A stretch of DNA of 64,000 bases from Hirsutella rhossiliensis (GCF_020360975.1 NW_025408669.1:4650001-4714000); one strand, 5' to 3'; positions 33,690 through 45,926 are shown, counted from the stretch's first letter. Notes: a model not told the origin generated them from the sequence alone. Made by a program: numbers and translations.

Positions 33690-34991
33690 TCACCCGCCCG
33701 CTCCTCTCCGCCGACCTCCTTTCAGGGAAGCCAAGGCCGTGCCCAGGGCGTCAGGCTCGCCGGCGCAAGGCCGAAAGCCGGCGCCCCCGGCGTAGAGGCC
33801 GTGATCCGTCAGGTTGCAGCCCGAGAGCAGCAGGCCGTTTTGCGGCTTGCTGCAGTCGGCGCTGGTGCACTCGGCGGCGCTCCGGCACACGCGCGGCCCC
33901 GCGGCCCGGTAGAGGCCGGGCAGGGCGAGGCCGCGCTCGTACCAGAACTCTGGGAAGACGTGCTCGTACGTTTGCTGCGGCGGGATGCCGCGCTTGGGCA
34001 CGGCCGGCACCAGGTCGTCCTTGTTGGTGATGCGAGCCGTCAGGCCAGGCTGGGAAGCGACGAATTCGGCAAACTTGGCGTTGCCGACGAAGGGGCAGCC
34101 GTAGAGATACATGTCGAGCGCGACGCCTTGCTTCCGCAGGCTTGCGCCGGCGAGCATTGCCACGCTCGCGCCGAGCGAGTGGCCCGCCACGACGACTCTG
34201 TAGGCTTGCTGGCCCGGCTTGTCCGTCTCGGCCCTGAGGGCCGTTTCCAGCTGGGCCTTGACGCTCTTGAAGCCCTCGTTGAAGCCCTCGTGCACCTTGC
34301 AACCATCGCAGAGATCACTTTGCACGAGCAACGTTCGAGCTGATCAGCGGTCGCCATACCAAACAGTGAAAGGAGACGACGACGAAGAAGAAGAAGACTC
34401 AAAGCGAAAAACACTCACCTATCGACCTGAGCAATCGCAATGTCGGTCCCGATTTCCTTGATATTATCCGTCCCCTTGAGCGCCACGACGATGCGGCCCT
34501 GTGCCTTGTCGACGGCGACGTAGCCCCCGATGCCGTTCTTGCCGTCGCCGGTGAACTCGGCCGTCGTCTTGACGTCCCCGAAGCCCGCGCACGGCGTCCC
34601 CTGCTTGTCCGTCGTGCAGACGGCCGTATCTACCTTGCCATCGTGCAGCTCCCGGCAGTACGAGGCAAACGAGAACTGGGCAAACGCCTCGAACTGCTCG
34701 GGGGACTGCGCGTCTGGGCTTGCTGCTGGGTTTCATCAGCAGAGTTCCTTGCGCTCTCTATGTGGTTTCCAGAGAGGGCGCGAAATAGATTGACTTCAAG
34801 CTTTCAATCTCAGAATCGATCAATATCTCATAGGGCTGAGTGACGGAAGGGGCATCTCGTGAAGGGGAATGTTTCCCCGACTTGAAAGCCAGGGACGTGA
34901 GCATCTCGCTCTCACCTTGGCGTCGCTCAACGGCCAGAGCTGACACGAGCCCGACGATGGAAAGAAAAGTGAAGGTGCTTTTAAACTGCAT
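33690..34991 (-). CDS. Secreted class 3 lipase
   Basis: Three exons, 34991-34916, 34722-34419 and 34317-33690, give 335 aa. Residues 1-20 (MQFKSTFTFLSIVGLVSALA) are a signal peptide and ERRQ may be a Kex2-like pro-site. The alpha/beta-hydrolase core includes RIVVALKGTDN (strand before the oxyanion region), the nucleophile elbow GHSLG with Ser174, NKDDLVPAVP with the catalytic Asp, and a candidate catalytic His in NLTDHGLY. Several Cys (for example the CDGCK and CSKPQNGLLLSGC parts) probably pair, as in secreted lipases. It is likely an extracellular triacylglycerol or feruloyl-ester hydrolase; class 3 sequence alone does not decide. It lies in tail-to-tail orientation with gdi1. The acceptor of intron 1 could shift by three bases. 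Confidence 0.88.
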
Positions 34992-35986
34992 ATTGCAAAG
35001 TAGAAAAAGGAAGGGAAGAGGGTGCTGAATGCGACTCATGAAGGTGACCAAGGGTCAACGCGTTCAACGCGGCCAAAATCACAATACGGACGACAATCAA
35101 GGCGTATCTCATAAAACAGAACCAAAGAGAAGCAGAGGAAAGGAAAGGCCGGTGCCGTGGAGAGGAAAAAGGAGTTGAGGCGACGCGGACGGCTGTTGGA
35201 TTTGCACCGAACGGCCGCTGCTGACCTCTCGGCCACACTGACGGGCGCCCTCTCTTAACATCTCGTTCCCTTGTTCGGGGCTGAGTTGCAAGCGGGGAAG
35301 CTCGGGAAAATGTCGTCGACCTAGAGAGACCGAGAGAGGAGGTTCGTTTCAAAGGTGGATCCGACAGTTGACTCGTCAGGCTCGCAGCAAGGACACTGAC
35401 ACATGAAACGGATGCCGTCATTGGGTTCCTAGGACAAATTGAGGTTTGCCGTGTGGGATGATTCAGCCGTCGACGAGTGGCGACAGCTTCCGAGGGTGAC
35501 GCCTGTTTGCCGATATATCCTTCCAAGGGTCAATCTGCATCTTGCCCCTGCCCATGAGCCCGTGGCAGAGCCCGAGGGCAGCCTCAGTTGACCAAGGTGC
35601 CAGTGGACTTGGTGAACTCTTGGCTGGAGTTGGGCTTTGCTCACCAACATTGTCGACTGGCAGGAGCAGAGCACCGCCACGTCTGGCTGGTCGCACGGCA
35701 TAGACTCGTGCCAAGTACGGATAGGACGCCAAACACTAGACGATACGGCCACGGCACTGGAAAGCATCTTCTCTTCTGGGGATAGCATGGTCTTGTACAG
35801 CCGCCCCGGGCCGGCCGCTTGATTGGCCCCTATCAGGGTCGGCAGCCTCGACATCACATTCAACAGTGCCGACGCCCAACTCCACGGAAACCGGTGACGA
35901 TGGTGTAACTTCTCATAAGGAATGAAACAGCACAGAACAATCCCCTTTTTAAACACGCGCACCGCTCGATCCATGACCCTTCGTAT
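34992..35986. other. Lipase upstream region and nog1 3' flank
   Basis: This 1-kb interval between two minus-strand genes holds the lipase promoter and leader. Frames at 35429-35974 on the minus strand read into the nog1 3' flank and match nothing. No gene is supported. Confidence 0.45.
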
Positions 35987-38115
35987 TTATCGTCGCGTCG
36001 TCTTGCCCATGCCGCGCTTGCCAGAAAACTGAGGGAAACGTTAGTCAAGGGCACTCGTGCTTCTTTGATTCTTTCACAACTCACCAAGTGCTTGGCGATG
36101 GAGGCCGTGGTGTGCCTGTCTGCCTCTCCTTGCCTCGCCATCCTGTTCATCTTCTTCTGGTTCAACTTGGCTAGCCGTTCGGCCTTTGTCCGCAACCCGT
36201 CGTTCTGCACACCGTCATCCCTGCGGTTGGTGGTCGGGGCTCTGCTCCGCGAGCGCATGCGGTCCCGAGCAGTCTTGTCCACATCCATGGTGTCGGCATC
36301 CTCGGTGCCGAGACGGCTCCTGGACATGGAGCGGCCGCGGGTGCGGGCCTTTGGCTGGGCCCTCTCAGCCAAGTTGGTTGTGTCGACGCCCAGCTGATCG
36401 AGCGCATCTTCAAGCTCTGAGAACGGCTTCTTCATTGCTTTGCGGGGTATGATGGCCTGGTTCTTCAACCTCTTCTTCATGTGCGCCTCGTTGCGAATCA
36501 GCTGCTGCTTCTCGCGAATCAGCTCGGCCTTTCGCAAAACGTCGGCCTCGTCGTCGTCGTCGATTTCCTCATCAGAATCGTAGTAGCCCTCTTGCTCCAG
36601 CTTCTCCTCCTCCTCTTCCAACTCCTGCAACTTGGCCTCAATGTCGGGGTCGACAAAGTCGTAAACGTTCTTTCCGTCAAAGATCTCGGGGATCTTGTCG
36701 TACTTCCATTCGGGGTTTTCGAGGAGGTAGTCGGCGCGCATGTCGACATTGTAAACGCCCGCGCCGCCGTGCTCAACCTCGACATCCCGTGCCAGTTTCC
36801 GGCGCTCGGGGTCATTCTTGTCGTACTTGGACATGTTCTTGACGGCCTCGGGAATGAATGTCTCGAGTGTTTGCCCGCCCATGGGCTGAGCCACGTGGAT
36901 GCGAGCCATGACATCCGCCAGGCGTCCGCCTATAGCACCGTTGTTTGTGGTGCCCGCTTTCAGTTTCTGATTGACCCGATCTGCAATGAGGCGATCGCAA
37001 GCCGCATTCTTGACGTCTTGCACGCCCTCTTGCGTGTTGCAGGACAGCTGGAGCATCTCGACCTCGCCAGACTTGAGCAGAGATTGTAGTTCGGCCTGCA
37101 CGTCGGCACTGAGATCTTCAGGCCGAGCGACATCGATTTTGTTGATGACGAGGAAGACAAGCTTGTTCGAAAACAGGGGCTTGATGCTCCTGAAGAGCTG
37201 GATCTGGGCTTGGACAGAGTAGCCGCACTGCTCAGACAGGTCCATGAAGTAAAGTATGGCAGAGCGCAAGTGAGCGATTGCAGTGATACTGCCATGCCGA
37301 GTCAGCAGCTTCATCCACGACGATATCAGGTCAACCAGGCGCACCTTTGCATCTCAATCGTGTTCATCTCCTCCAGCGGGTGGTCCAGGATACCGGGAGT
37401 ATCGATCGCCTGGAAGCGCAGGTACTTGTAGTCGAAGTGACCCACAAACAGACTCTTGGTGGTGAAGGCATAGGGCTGGACATCGACATCGGCCCGGGTG
37501 ATGCTGCGCAAGAAGCTCGACTTGCCCACGTTGGGGTATCCGCAGATGAGCAGCGTGCGGGTGTTGGGGTCAATGGACGGCAGACGGCCAAGATGCTGGC
37601 GGACCTGGTCGAGGTAGAGAAGCGGGTCCTTCAAGCGCTTGACCAAGGTGGCCATGCGGCCCAGGGCAGCCTTCTTGAGCTGCTTGCATTGGAAGAGGGA
37701 CTGGCCGTACTTGAGCAGACGGACATAGTCACGTGAGATTGTTTCGACGAGATGCTTGGCCGTCGAGAGCTGGCCGAGAGCAATGCGGAAATGGTCGGCA
37801 TCGTAGAGGGTGTTGAGCAGATCCTTGTGGAAAGGATGTATGTCCTGAAGGCGAGGAAAGCCCTCGAGGATTGCGCCAAACTTGTCCGAAAAGGTCTCTT
37901 GTGTGAACTTGACCTTTCTCGTGTAAAATGCTAGGCGGGCGGTCAGTCGCAGTTTGCCACTTGCGATTCGGAGGAAGATTCCCACCTCTGATTCTGCTGA
38001 TTTTGAAGCCCGCGCGGATCTGAGTCGGAAGCTTGCGCTGGGTCCTGCTCAGGACAATGTCCAGGAACTCCTGCTGCGTCGGCACCGGCGGGATATCCTT
38101 CCACGTAGTCTTCAT
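35987..38115 (-). CDS. nog1: Nucleolar GTP-binding protein Nog1 (60S ribosome biogenesis)
   Basis: Four exons, 38115-37986, 37930-37345, 37288-36085 and 36028-35987, give 653 aa, close to yeast Nog1 (647). The first block [12 protein letters not shown] and [17 protein letters not shown] is the N-terminal helical bundle. The GTPase domain shows G1 GYPNVGKSS (about residue 168), G3 DTPG followed by ILDHP, and G4 NKID (about 285). A charged Glu/Asp/Lys-rich tail follows, with [23 protein letters not shown], and a short basic terminus encoded by a 14-codon last exon ([10 protein letters not shown]). Nog1 binds pre-60S particles near the peptidyl-transferase region and tunnel. It is head-to-head with ura5 across 412 bp. 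Confidence 0.96.
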
Positions 38116-38527
38116 CGTGGATGATGACTTTGTTTGGGGAGGTGATGTGGGTGAGGATGCAACCACAAGCGCTCTCGAGTTCAGGATGCGAATTCCAAGA
38201 CTGGTGGGCCCGGGCGGTGAATCGATTTTTTTTTCTTGGGTGGAGGCATTTTTGGCGAAACCGTTATCGATAAGCTACAATCGATACGATTGGAAAGGAG
38301 GGGTGAGGGGTCAGGAATCATGTCGGCATCTAACCCCACCCAATTGGGAGAAAATTCATCCACGAAAGCTCTCTTGATCTTTACTATAAGGTTAATCACG
38401 TCTGATTCCGTCTATAGCGTTGGCTATTGCTGGCGATCCTGGGCACTGGTGCGTTTGGCAAGAGCCTCTGCACACACACCTCTCCTTGGCGACACTTAGA
38501 ATACCGACGGATACACGCGCAGCCAAG
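38116..38527. promoter_or_regulatory. Shared divergent promoter of nog1 and ura5
   Basis: The 412-bp gap separates two divergent start codons. It contains three ATCGAT cores (about 38220, 38264-38271 as the full palindrome TATCGATA, and 38281) within about 70 bases, next to a T-run at 38225-38233. Whether they bind a factor is unknown; the spacing and clustering are the only evidence. Confidence 0.5.
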
Positions 38528-39232
38528 ATGGCGTCTCAGTTGCCCGCGTACAAGCAGGACTTCCTCAAGGCCGCCATTGCTGGGGGCGTTCTCAAGTTCG
38601 GCAGCTTCGAGCTCAAGTCGAAGAGGTTATCGCCCTACTTCTTCAACGCCGGCGAGTTTCACACCGCGCGCCTCGCCGGAGCCATCTCCTCGGCCTTTGC
38701 CCAGACCATCATCGACGCGCAGCACAAGGGCGGCCTCGAGTTTGACGTAGTGTTCGGGCCTGCGTACAAGGGAATCCCTCTCTGCTCTGCCATCACCATC
38801 AAGATAGGCGAGCTGGACCCCGCGCAGCTCGACAGAATCTCCTACTCGTTTGACCGCAAGGAAGCCAAGGACCACGGCGAGGGCGGCAATATCGTCGGAG
38901 CGCCCCTCAAGGGCAAGAGAGTTCTCATTGTCGACGACGTCATCACCGCCGGGACCGCCAAGAGAGACGCCATCGAAAAGATTCGTAACGAGGGCGGCAT
39001 CGTGGCGGGTATCGTCGTGGCCCTAGATCGCATGGAGAAGCTCCCTGCAGCAGACGGCGACGACACCAAGCCTGGCCCCAGCGCCATTGGCGAACTCAGA
39101 CGGGAGTACGGCATTCCGATACTCGCAATACTGACGTTAGACGACATCATTCAAGGCATGAAGAGCTTTGCTTCCGCCGACGACGTGAGGCGGACCGAAG
39201 AGTATCGGCAGAAATACAAGGCTACGGACTAG
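38528..39232 (+). CDS. ura5: Orotate phosphoribosyltransferase
   Basis: A single exon of 234 aa, the usual length. The enzyme converts orotate and PRPP to orotidine 5'-monophosphate in pyrimidine synthesis. The N-terminal block [21 protein letters not shown] with [16 protein letters not shown] is the orotate-binding side. The central [10 protein letters not shown] is conserved, as is [13 protein letters not shown], the flexible catalytic loop (Lys and His). The PRPP signature is [13 protein letters not shown] (about residues 132-145). The tail [14 protein letters not shown] and the short basic end agree with ascomycete Ura5. The ATG at 38528 directly precedes the conserved start; frames upstream have no family match. 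Confidence 0.97.
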   Translation: MASQLPAYKQDFLKAAIAGGVLKFGSFELKSKRLSPYFFNAGEFHTARLAGAISSAFAQTIIDAQHKGGLEFDVVFGPAYKGIPLCSAITIKIGELDPAQLDRISYSFDRKEAKDHGEGGNIVGAPLKGKRVLIVDDVITAGTAKRDAIEKIRNEGGIVAGIVVALDRMEKLPAADGDDTKPGPSAIGELRREYGIPILAILTLDDIIQGMKSFASADDVRRTEEYRQKYKATD

Positions 39233-42114
39233 AAGGCACGCCAGAGATATGTAGATCCTAGAGGTCATGTCTCCTCCTTTCCGCGTCTATAGAATGCTGG
39301 CACGCGTCATGCAAACGGGCTCGCGCGGGGAGATATAGAGGGCATTGGTGCTGAATTGCGTAGAGTTGCGCCGGTTCAAGTTGGCCAGATGCTTCGATCC
39401 GCCCCGGGGGGGGTGTACTCGATACAGTTTTGACCGAGTCTCATGATGGCCCAGTTCCGTCCCCGAGTCGAGGGAGTGGGCGTCCCAGAGTGCCGGGAGG
39501 TCCAAGGTCTGGTATTTGCAAGTCGGCATCATGGTAACTTGAAAGATGAACAAGAAGTACCTTGACACACGACATCTGAACTGGGAGAACCGCACGCAAG
39601 GCGAGCGAGTTGAGCAAGTAACGCAGTTGGTTGGTTGATATCAACACGCGCTAGAAGCTCTACCAACACGGGAGGTTCAACGCATCCGTACGTCTAAGCC
39701 CGTGCTGTCTAGACGGGCTTGTCAAAACAGGCAAAGGGAGTATCTCCGCCGTTGGCTTGCCAAGTCAGGGCCATCGAGGAGGCCGAGGAAGCGGGCTGCC
39801 TTGGATGCGGATGATTACTCTTCAGCCGACACAGGCGGATGCATGGGCGCCCGCCCCGGCCTGTAAATGCGACGGCAGCGATTTCGCAGTTTGCTGGCCA
39901 CTGCCGCTGAAGGTCGAGTGTTGTAACCTCCACTTATATACACAAACACGCCGCACTGATGACCACGCCTGAAATCAGTCGCTGATACCTACAACGGCCG
40001 ATACAATGGTCACCCGTCAACCGACAACTTTTAATCCTCATCCGAACGCACCAAGTCACGCTCTCCGCGATTGACTCCACAGTACCTGGGTCAAGTGGTG
40101 AACAGAGGCGTTAGCATTAAGGCGAGGTTGTTCCCAAACCGGGTTGTGTGCGCATCTGGAACGTAACAGGGGCACGTAGACATGAAAGGGTTATCAATGA
40201 AGCTTTGCTGATAGCCCTTTTGGTTCCGAACATGCTGGGTGATCCTCGCAACGGTTATCACCAAGCCCCTATTCATTACTCTTGTCCAACTCGCTATCTG
40301 TTTCTTTCAATTGCTCTTGATCAGTGATTTACGCATGGGCACGATATCACCGCACTTCTGTTTGCAACCGTTCTCTCTACTGGTCTCGTGACCGGTGTAC
40401 CTCACATCAGTCACATAGCAATATGAATCCTATGACACTGACTTTGCATTGCTTAATGTTCTCGTTTATAGGCTTTCCTAGATCATTTCGGTCTCAAGAA
40501 AAACTATGCAGGCGCATTACAGACGGATCATGACGGCTGGGCAGATCGAGGGATGTGTGAAGTTTACAGTTGGTTCACTAACTCTTTTGACTGCGTCTGC
40601 GGGGTCTGGAACTGCTTGGCTACCTCGATTTTTCTGGTTAAGAGCACTCTTGATAGCTGGGCAGCGGTACTCATTGCTTTATGGGATACCTATTAAATAT
40701 GACAGCCTGACCACCTGACGTATGGCATTCTCTTCCTATGCATTCATCATTCTGCAGCGTTGCATCTAACTATATCTTTGCATACAAACAAGCAGAAAAA
40801 AGTGTGAACCTTTTAACGGTAAGAAGACTGTCAACAGTATTACATGCCCAACTTGCCTCAGGAAGGAGACTAAACATCTTTGGTCGGCAGGTGTGTAGTA
40901 TACAGTGCTTCTCTTATGTCTCTGCGTTTCATAACACTGAGCAAGGACACATCGAATAGTGAATACTGAGTGAGAAATACGCGATTGAATCCACTTCTGG
41001 CAGTGATATTATCGTATTTTGTCAAGATATTATTGTTATGTGTTCTCTGGGGCATCACTGCTTTATGCGTCGTCGCCTGTATAGAGAGGAGGACCACGCA
41101 GCTTGCCAGGGAAATATAAGATCAACCAGGTCTAACAAGATCCCAAGGTTCTTCTGGTTCCGCAGGGGGGACTAAGCAAAACCATCCAAGCCAAAAAATA
41201 GAAATACAACTGGAGTTACAGGACACCTACAGCAAGACCGCACTAATGTTTAGGTATATACTTTAGGACTTAGCCGGTTATATTTCTCGGGTACTGCCGT
41301 CTATTTCTATTAGAGGCAGGGGGCAAGAATTATAATGCAGTAATTATGCAAAGCTTCTTAACACTAATTATCGTCCACCCAAAGCATTTTCTCGTCTGTA
41401 GCGCATTAGTGTAATCAACAGCGCCTGGTGTATCCCGAAACCGCTGTCGATGACAACCCCTCGTCAGAAAATGCTTGCATCTTGCATAGCGCATTGTTGA
41501 ATATTTTTAGGCTTAGGGTTAAGTCAAATAGAATTAGAATAATATTTAACTGCAAACTGCATCATTTGAAGCAGCAAATCATTTTGGCAATCTCGTTAAA
41601 GTGCCCAATATCGGGATTCCTCATGAGGCTATGTGTCCCATAACTTTGTCTTCGTCAGTGAACGGCCGTAACGGCGCCGGTAAGCGGTGGAACTTACCAC
41701 CTTGAGTACAAGGGAACCACCAATTTTCGCCCTCCAGATGAGTCCATCCAGCCTATGGCCAACCAGGTCGATGAATTTTGTCGATGGAAACGAGACGAGG
41801 AGTGAGGCGATGGAAACGCTTGTCAAGATAAAATGGAGGAAAACAAGGCCCAGAAATAGGCCGAATGGGATCATGACAGCGCAGTAGCCCAGATAGCCGA
41901 GGTCATGGTCATGAGCAATAGCCCATCTGTCTTCTCCCCCCACCTGCGTCGTTCTTCCCAACGTCCACAGCATTATCGGAACAGCTCAAACCTGGGTTTC
42001 TCCCATCTCTTGTGGCACTCACGTCCTCCTCGAGGCCACTGGACGGTCTATCAGAGGGGTGAGCAGCACATATCTTGACCTAGTCATCCAGGAAAGCTCA
42101 ATTATGCCAATATC
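39233..42114. other. AT-enriched accessory intergenic block
   Basis: From about 40,080 to 41,700 the base composition turns clearly AT-rich compared with both sides, with many TA steps and short ATTAT/TTAAT runs. No transposase motif can be read in any frame. A minus-strand frame at 41629-41973 (114 codons) has a 34-residue hydrophobic stretch, but no known motif. This may be a decayed repeat mutated by RIP (C-to-T). Confidence 0.4.
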
Positions 42115-43744
42115 TTAGTGTTTCTTTTGCGGAGAACGTGACGTGCGTTTGGCTGGCGGTCGAAAATCTCGTGATAGTTCATCCTCGGAGGTATCGGACC
42201 CGCAAAGGGATGGTGGTGCATGGGAACTGGGGTTCAGGCCGGTCTCTTGGCTGGTGACAGTCGGACCGCCAGCCGACGCCTCACTTGCCAAGCCCAACCC
42301 CAAGTCACCACCTTGAGGAGACGCAGCGGCTTGGTGTCTAGCTGCTCTCTCGTTCGCTTGCTCGATCGCTCGGTTTCTTTGTTGCTTAGCCCAGTCCCTG
42401 CCATTACGGTACGCAGCAGCGCCTTGTCGGAATGCTTCATAGTTCCCTGTTACGCTCCAGGAATTAACTGGTGTTATGGCAAACCCAATTTGCTCCCCAG
42501 GCGCGGATGGCGGTATTGGATGACTAGTGAACATCTTGAAGGTGCCGCCGTGATATGTGGAAGTGAAGGTGTAAGCCTTATTGTCATATTGTGGCTCTAA
42601 CCGTCCGTATGACTGCAGGCTGTGAACCCCTCTCGCGCCTAGCGCACCGTCGTAACACGCTTGTCGAGATGCGACTGAGAGACTTCCATCAGGCCCCTTT
42701 ACTTGCAGAGAAAAGTTTGGCGCGATAGGTAGATCATGTTGGGTGGAAGGGATGATCCTGCCGCTCAGCTGTCCACGAATGCTCCGGTCAAGCTGCTCGG
42801 GACGCGCGCCGTAATATAAATCGGGATTGCCTGGCACGAGCGTACCGTCGGTTAAAGGGTCGAGATTCGTGAAGGGTACCTCGCCACCAACATATTTGCT
42901 ATCACCAACATCTCCTTCGATAATCGGGATAACAGTTGTCATAACTTGTCTCTCTTTAGGCGCATGTGTATCCGCTCGTTTGAACCTCCGGAAGTCATCA
43001 TTCGAGAACCGAGTTGGAGACAGTGAGGCCCTAGGCTGAGCCAATGCGCGAAGGATCTCGTCCATGTTCTCGGGCTCCGGTGGTAATCGACCATCTGAAT
43101 ACTCGTAACCATCAACAAAGATATTGTGGTCGATCAGGTGAGGTGTTGCTGGAAAGCACGATCATATGGCCCCGTGCTCCTCGTGCTCGTTGTCTGTGGC
43201 AGGGCACTGCTTTTCGACGTAGATTGGCCACCCCTTTTCTCCGGTGACTGCAAGCCCCTCTTCCGGCGCCCGAGACTCGACTGACTGGAGCTCATCTCGT
43301 CTTGTATCTTATCTCGCGGCGCCGCTCGTGTCCGGCACTGCTTGCTGTCAATACAGGCACAATGGGCGCACAATATTCACTTACCTCCCTCAGGCCTGTC
43401 AAATCCGGGCCGCCGTGCCTCGCAAAGCGCTTCAGATAAGCTGGTGAAGACTTGCCAGGAAACAAATGGGCGTCCCGAATGAGCGTGCGCCTCGGAATGT
43501 TTCGGGGGGGTGCCGAGCCGCAAAAGACTTTGGTGTTCCTTTGGTCCAGCTCTCGTAGTGCGTTTCGCGTGAGAGGAATCTCGGAGAGATTGTCCCAGAA
43601 TCTCGCAGGTGGGAATGTTGGATGTTGGAGCTCTTGCTTCTTGGATGAAGGTTGAGCTGGCTGGTTCTTGTCCCAACCCGAGCAAGAGGGGACTCGACGC
43701 TTGCGCCGGCCAGGAGGAGTCGGTCGGACGGATGAACCAAGCAT
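42115..43744 (-). pseudogene. Member of a fungal expansion family (PD-(D/E)XK-like domain), broken by a 5-bp duplication
   Basis: Exon 1 (43744-43385, 120 codons) splices at GTAAGT to exon 2 starting at 43337 (acceptor AAGCAG). Exon 1 has FWDNLSEIPLTRNALRELDQRN and LKRFARHGGPDLTGL; exon 2 has STRSTGPYDRAFQQHL and, after the break, IDHNIFVDGYEYSDGRLPPEPEN, SNDDFRRFKRADTHAPKE, PDLYYGARPEQLD, PNFSLQVKG and RQACYDGALGARG. These blocks recur, in this order, in a large family of uncharacterised proteins of filamentous fungi whose core resembles a PD-(D/E)XK nuclease fold (PF-number not recalled). On the coding strand, a tandem CACCT CACCT (plus strand AGGTG AGGTG at 43136-43145) shifts the frame inside FQQHL and causes an immediate TGA. 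Removing one copy of the unit would keep the frame open, so the break looks recent. About 525 codons are implied. An assembly error is the alternative. Confidence 0.72.
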
Positions 43745-44999
43745 CCTCGGGCGCTTGCCATGATGGATATAGGCGCGTGAGACTGTCGTTTTATGTCTGG
43801 TCGTGCAGGCATGCAGAATAGATTTCGGGGGAAGACAAGCGATGATGGCGTTGCCAATGGTTGATTGGTCCGCCAGGAGCCCCGCTCCATCGGGGAACAG
43901 CCTGGGCGCTGCGTAAAAATCACAGGCAACGCGCGCGCTTACTGGCGCGTGAATGCAAATCCTCCTGTCCAATGGCGAGTAACCGTCAAGGGCGCAGTTT
44001 CCTGACGCGAGCATGTCCACCCACCTCTGCATCGTGAGTCTGTGGGATGTACCCGCCCTCGCAATTCTGCTGTAGATGTACGACACGGAATGCTCCCAAC
44101 CGAACCAACCAAAACGTCAGCAGCTGTGCGGGGCTGGCAGCATCGAAGCCGCACACAAATCCCAACCTTGCCAGGCGCAGCGTTCATGATCCCCTTTCCT
44201 CCGTCGCACAGTTCAGCCGAGATGTCTTGCCGTCTGCTCCGTACGCACCCCTGAGGTCGAGCGGTGTATTTTGCTTTCAAGGCATTGCGTTCAATCGCGA
44301 CCGGAGCCTGCGGCACAGAAAATCGACGTGTCGCTAGGCCTTTATGACCAGCCCGGGCCATGGCGACAAGTAGTCCCTTCAATCCCGCGGCAAACATTTC
44401 AATGCACCGAGAGATGGCTGGCGAATCGAGACGCAGGTGACCTTCAGGCTCACAAGGCGGCCAACCTGCCGTCTGCGCTTGGCCCGAAGGTCCGACATTT
44501 TCTCATCGTCGAGACAGGTCTTGTGCAGCCTTAGCAAGTAGGCTTCCTTTCCACCGTACCGTCCGTAAGGTGAATGATTGTCGAGAAGACTGCTCGTTTT
44601 CAAGCAAGCCCGCATGAACTGTTTCCCTCCTCTGTAGAGTTTGCAAAGATGGCCACTCGAAACGCACCGTCGCCTGCCTTGTAGACCCCGGCAAATGCCG
44701 AGCTTCGCGCAGTCTTACCCGCCACGGATTTAATCGCCGAGTTTCAAGGAAAGATTGGATGAGGATTTCTCGTGGGAGATGGTGTCTTCATTGAAGGCTG
44801 CAGACGGACTGGATAGCACATGCAGACACGGCACACAAATTATCGACGCGCTGGAAACATCATTTATATTAACGGGCCCACCAATCGTCTCGACCGCGTT
44901 TGTGCCGCGGGCGCCAGCCATCGGCTCCATGCCTCTCATGCCGCATGCCTATTGCTCTGCTTTCTATCCTGCCACGGCCCTATTAGGCATGTCGCGGAG
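43745..44999. other. Intergenic region of the accessory island
   Basis: It follows the broken gene upstream. Overlapping frames on both strands show no family feature. The composition is more even than in the flanking gene blocks. Confidence 0.4.
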
Positions 45000-45926
45000 T
45001 CATGGTTCCGACAGATAGGCATAGAGTCCGTCATTGGTCGATGGAGACAACGAGCGGTGCGAGTTTGGGATCGCACATACGAGGCTGGCAGTTGAGCGGC
45101 GAGTGCTGAGGGAAGTCGAGCGAGCCGACTTATAAACGAGGCCTATAGGCGGCACATTCTGCCCCGATTCGGCAAGCACAACGGCGCTCTCAAGACTTAA
45201 TCTAGATGCCTCGTCAACGGATTCAGGGAAGCGGCAAGTGACTTTAAGGTGTACCCGTGGACATGTCCTGGTAGGAACACTCGCAAGGCCTTGAAGTAGC
45301 TCAAGAACGCCCTTGTGCGACGGCCTTGCCAAGAGTCTCATGGTAGTTGGCGGGTCCAACCAGGCGGCTAGTGTGCCACCGTTGGGCAAACTCATGTGGT
45401 GATGCAGAGGGGGCCAAGTAGAGACAGTCAAGAGATGGACTTGGACAGGGGATTGTGACCTGTGGTGGGCAGGAATCGCCTTGTAGCACGGCACCTTGGA
45501 AGCAGGCGCTTTCGAAATAACAAGAGTGCGGCATCGTGGAACAAGACCAGGCATTGAATGTAGAAGTAGCAAACGATGTGCGATCAAGGATTCAAGAGAG
45601 TCGAGCAACTTTGTGGCATCTTCCCGGCTGGTGTTGACCAACAGTCCAACACCCAGTGCTGATCCCGTCAGCAGACCACTTGCCTGAGGATACTCAAGAC
45701 ACCGATTGGTTGAAAAGATTTCCGCACTGGGGTCACCTTATGGGGTTATTGTCGACGGGAAGGGGGTGGGCGGTTCACGCTTTGCAAGCAAATGTAGGCT
45801 GAGCTTCTGCTGTCTGCCACACTCAGACACTGTAAATCCATCATACCCCGTGACAGGCTGAGGATTGTGCATGGCCAAGAGAAGATTCAAGACTGGCTCT
45901 TGGAGATAAGGGGACAAAATAGGCAC
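45000..45926 (-). pseudogene. Unrecognised protein-coding remnant with an in-frame stop
   Basis: Read on the minus strand, one frame runs from 45926 to 45000 with a single TAA at about 45738. Before the stop it reads LSPYLQEPVLNLLLAMHN and LHLLAKREPP; after it come CLEYPQASGLLTGSALGVGLL and LLDSLESLIAHRLLLLHSM. The mix of helix-like and Leu-rich segments looks protein-like, and the stop codon could be a C-to-T change of CAA. No start codon, motif or homologue could be recognised, and a possible acceptor lies just before 45926. A second frame at 45301-45534 is also open, so coding nature is uncertain. Confidence 0.3.

Noticed and set aside
41629..41973. 114-codon frame with a hydrophobic stretch
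   Set aside because: No start context, motif or splice support; it borders the AT-rich block and is treated as unsupported.
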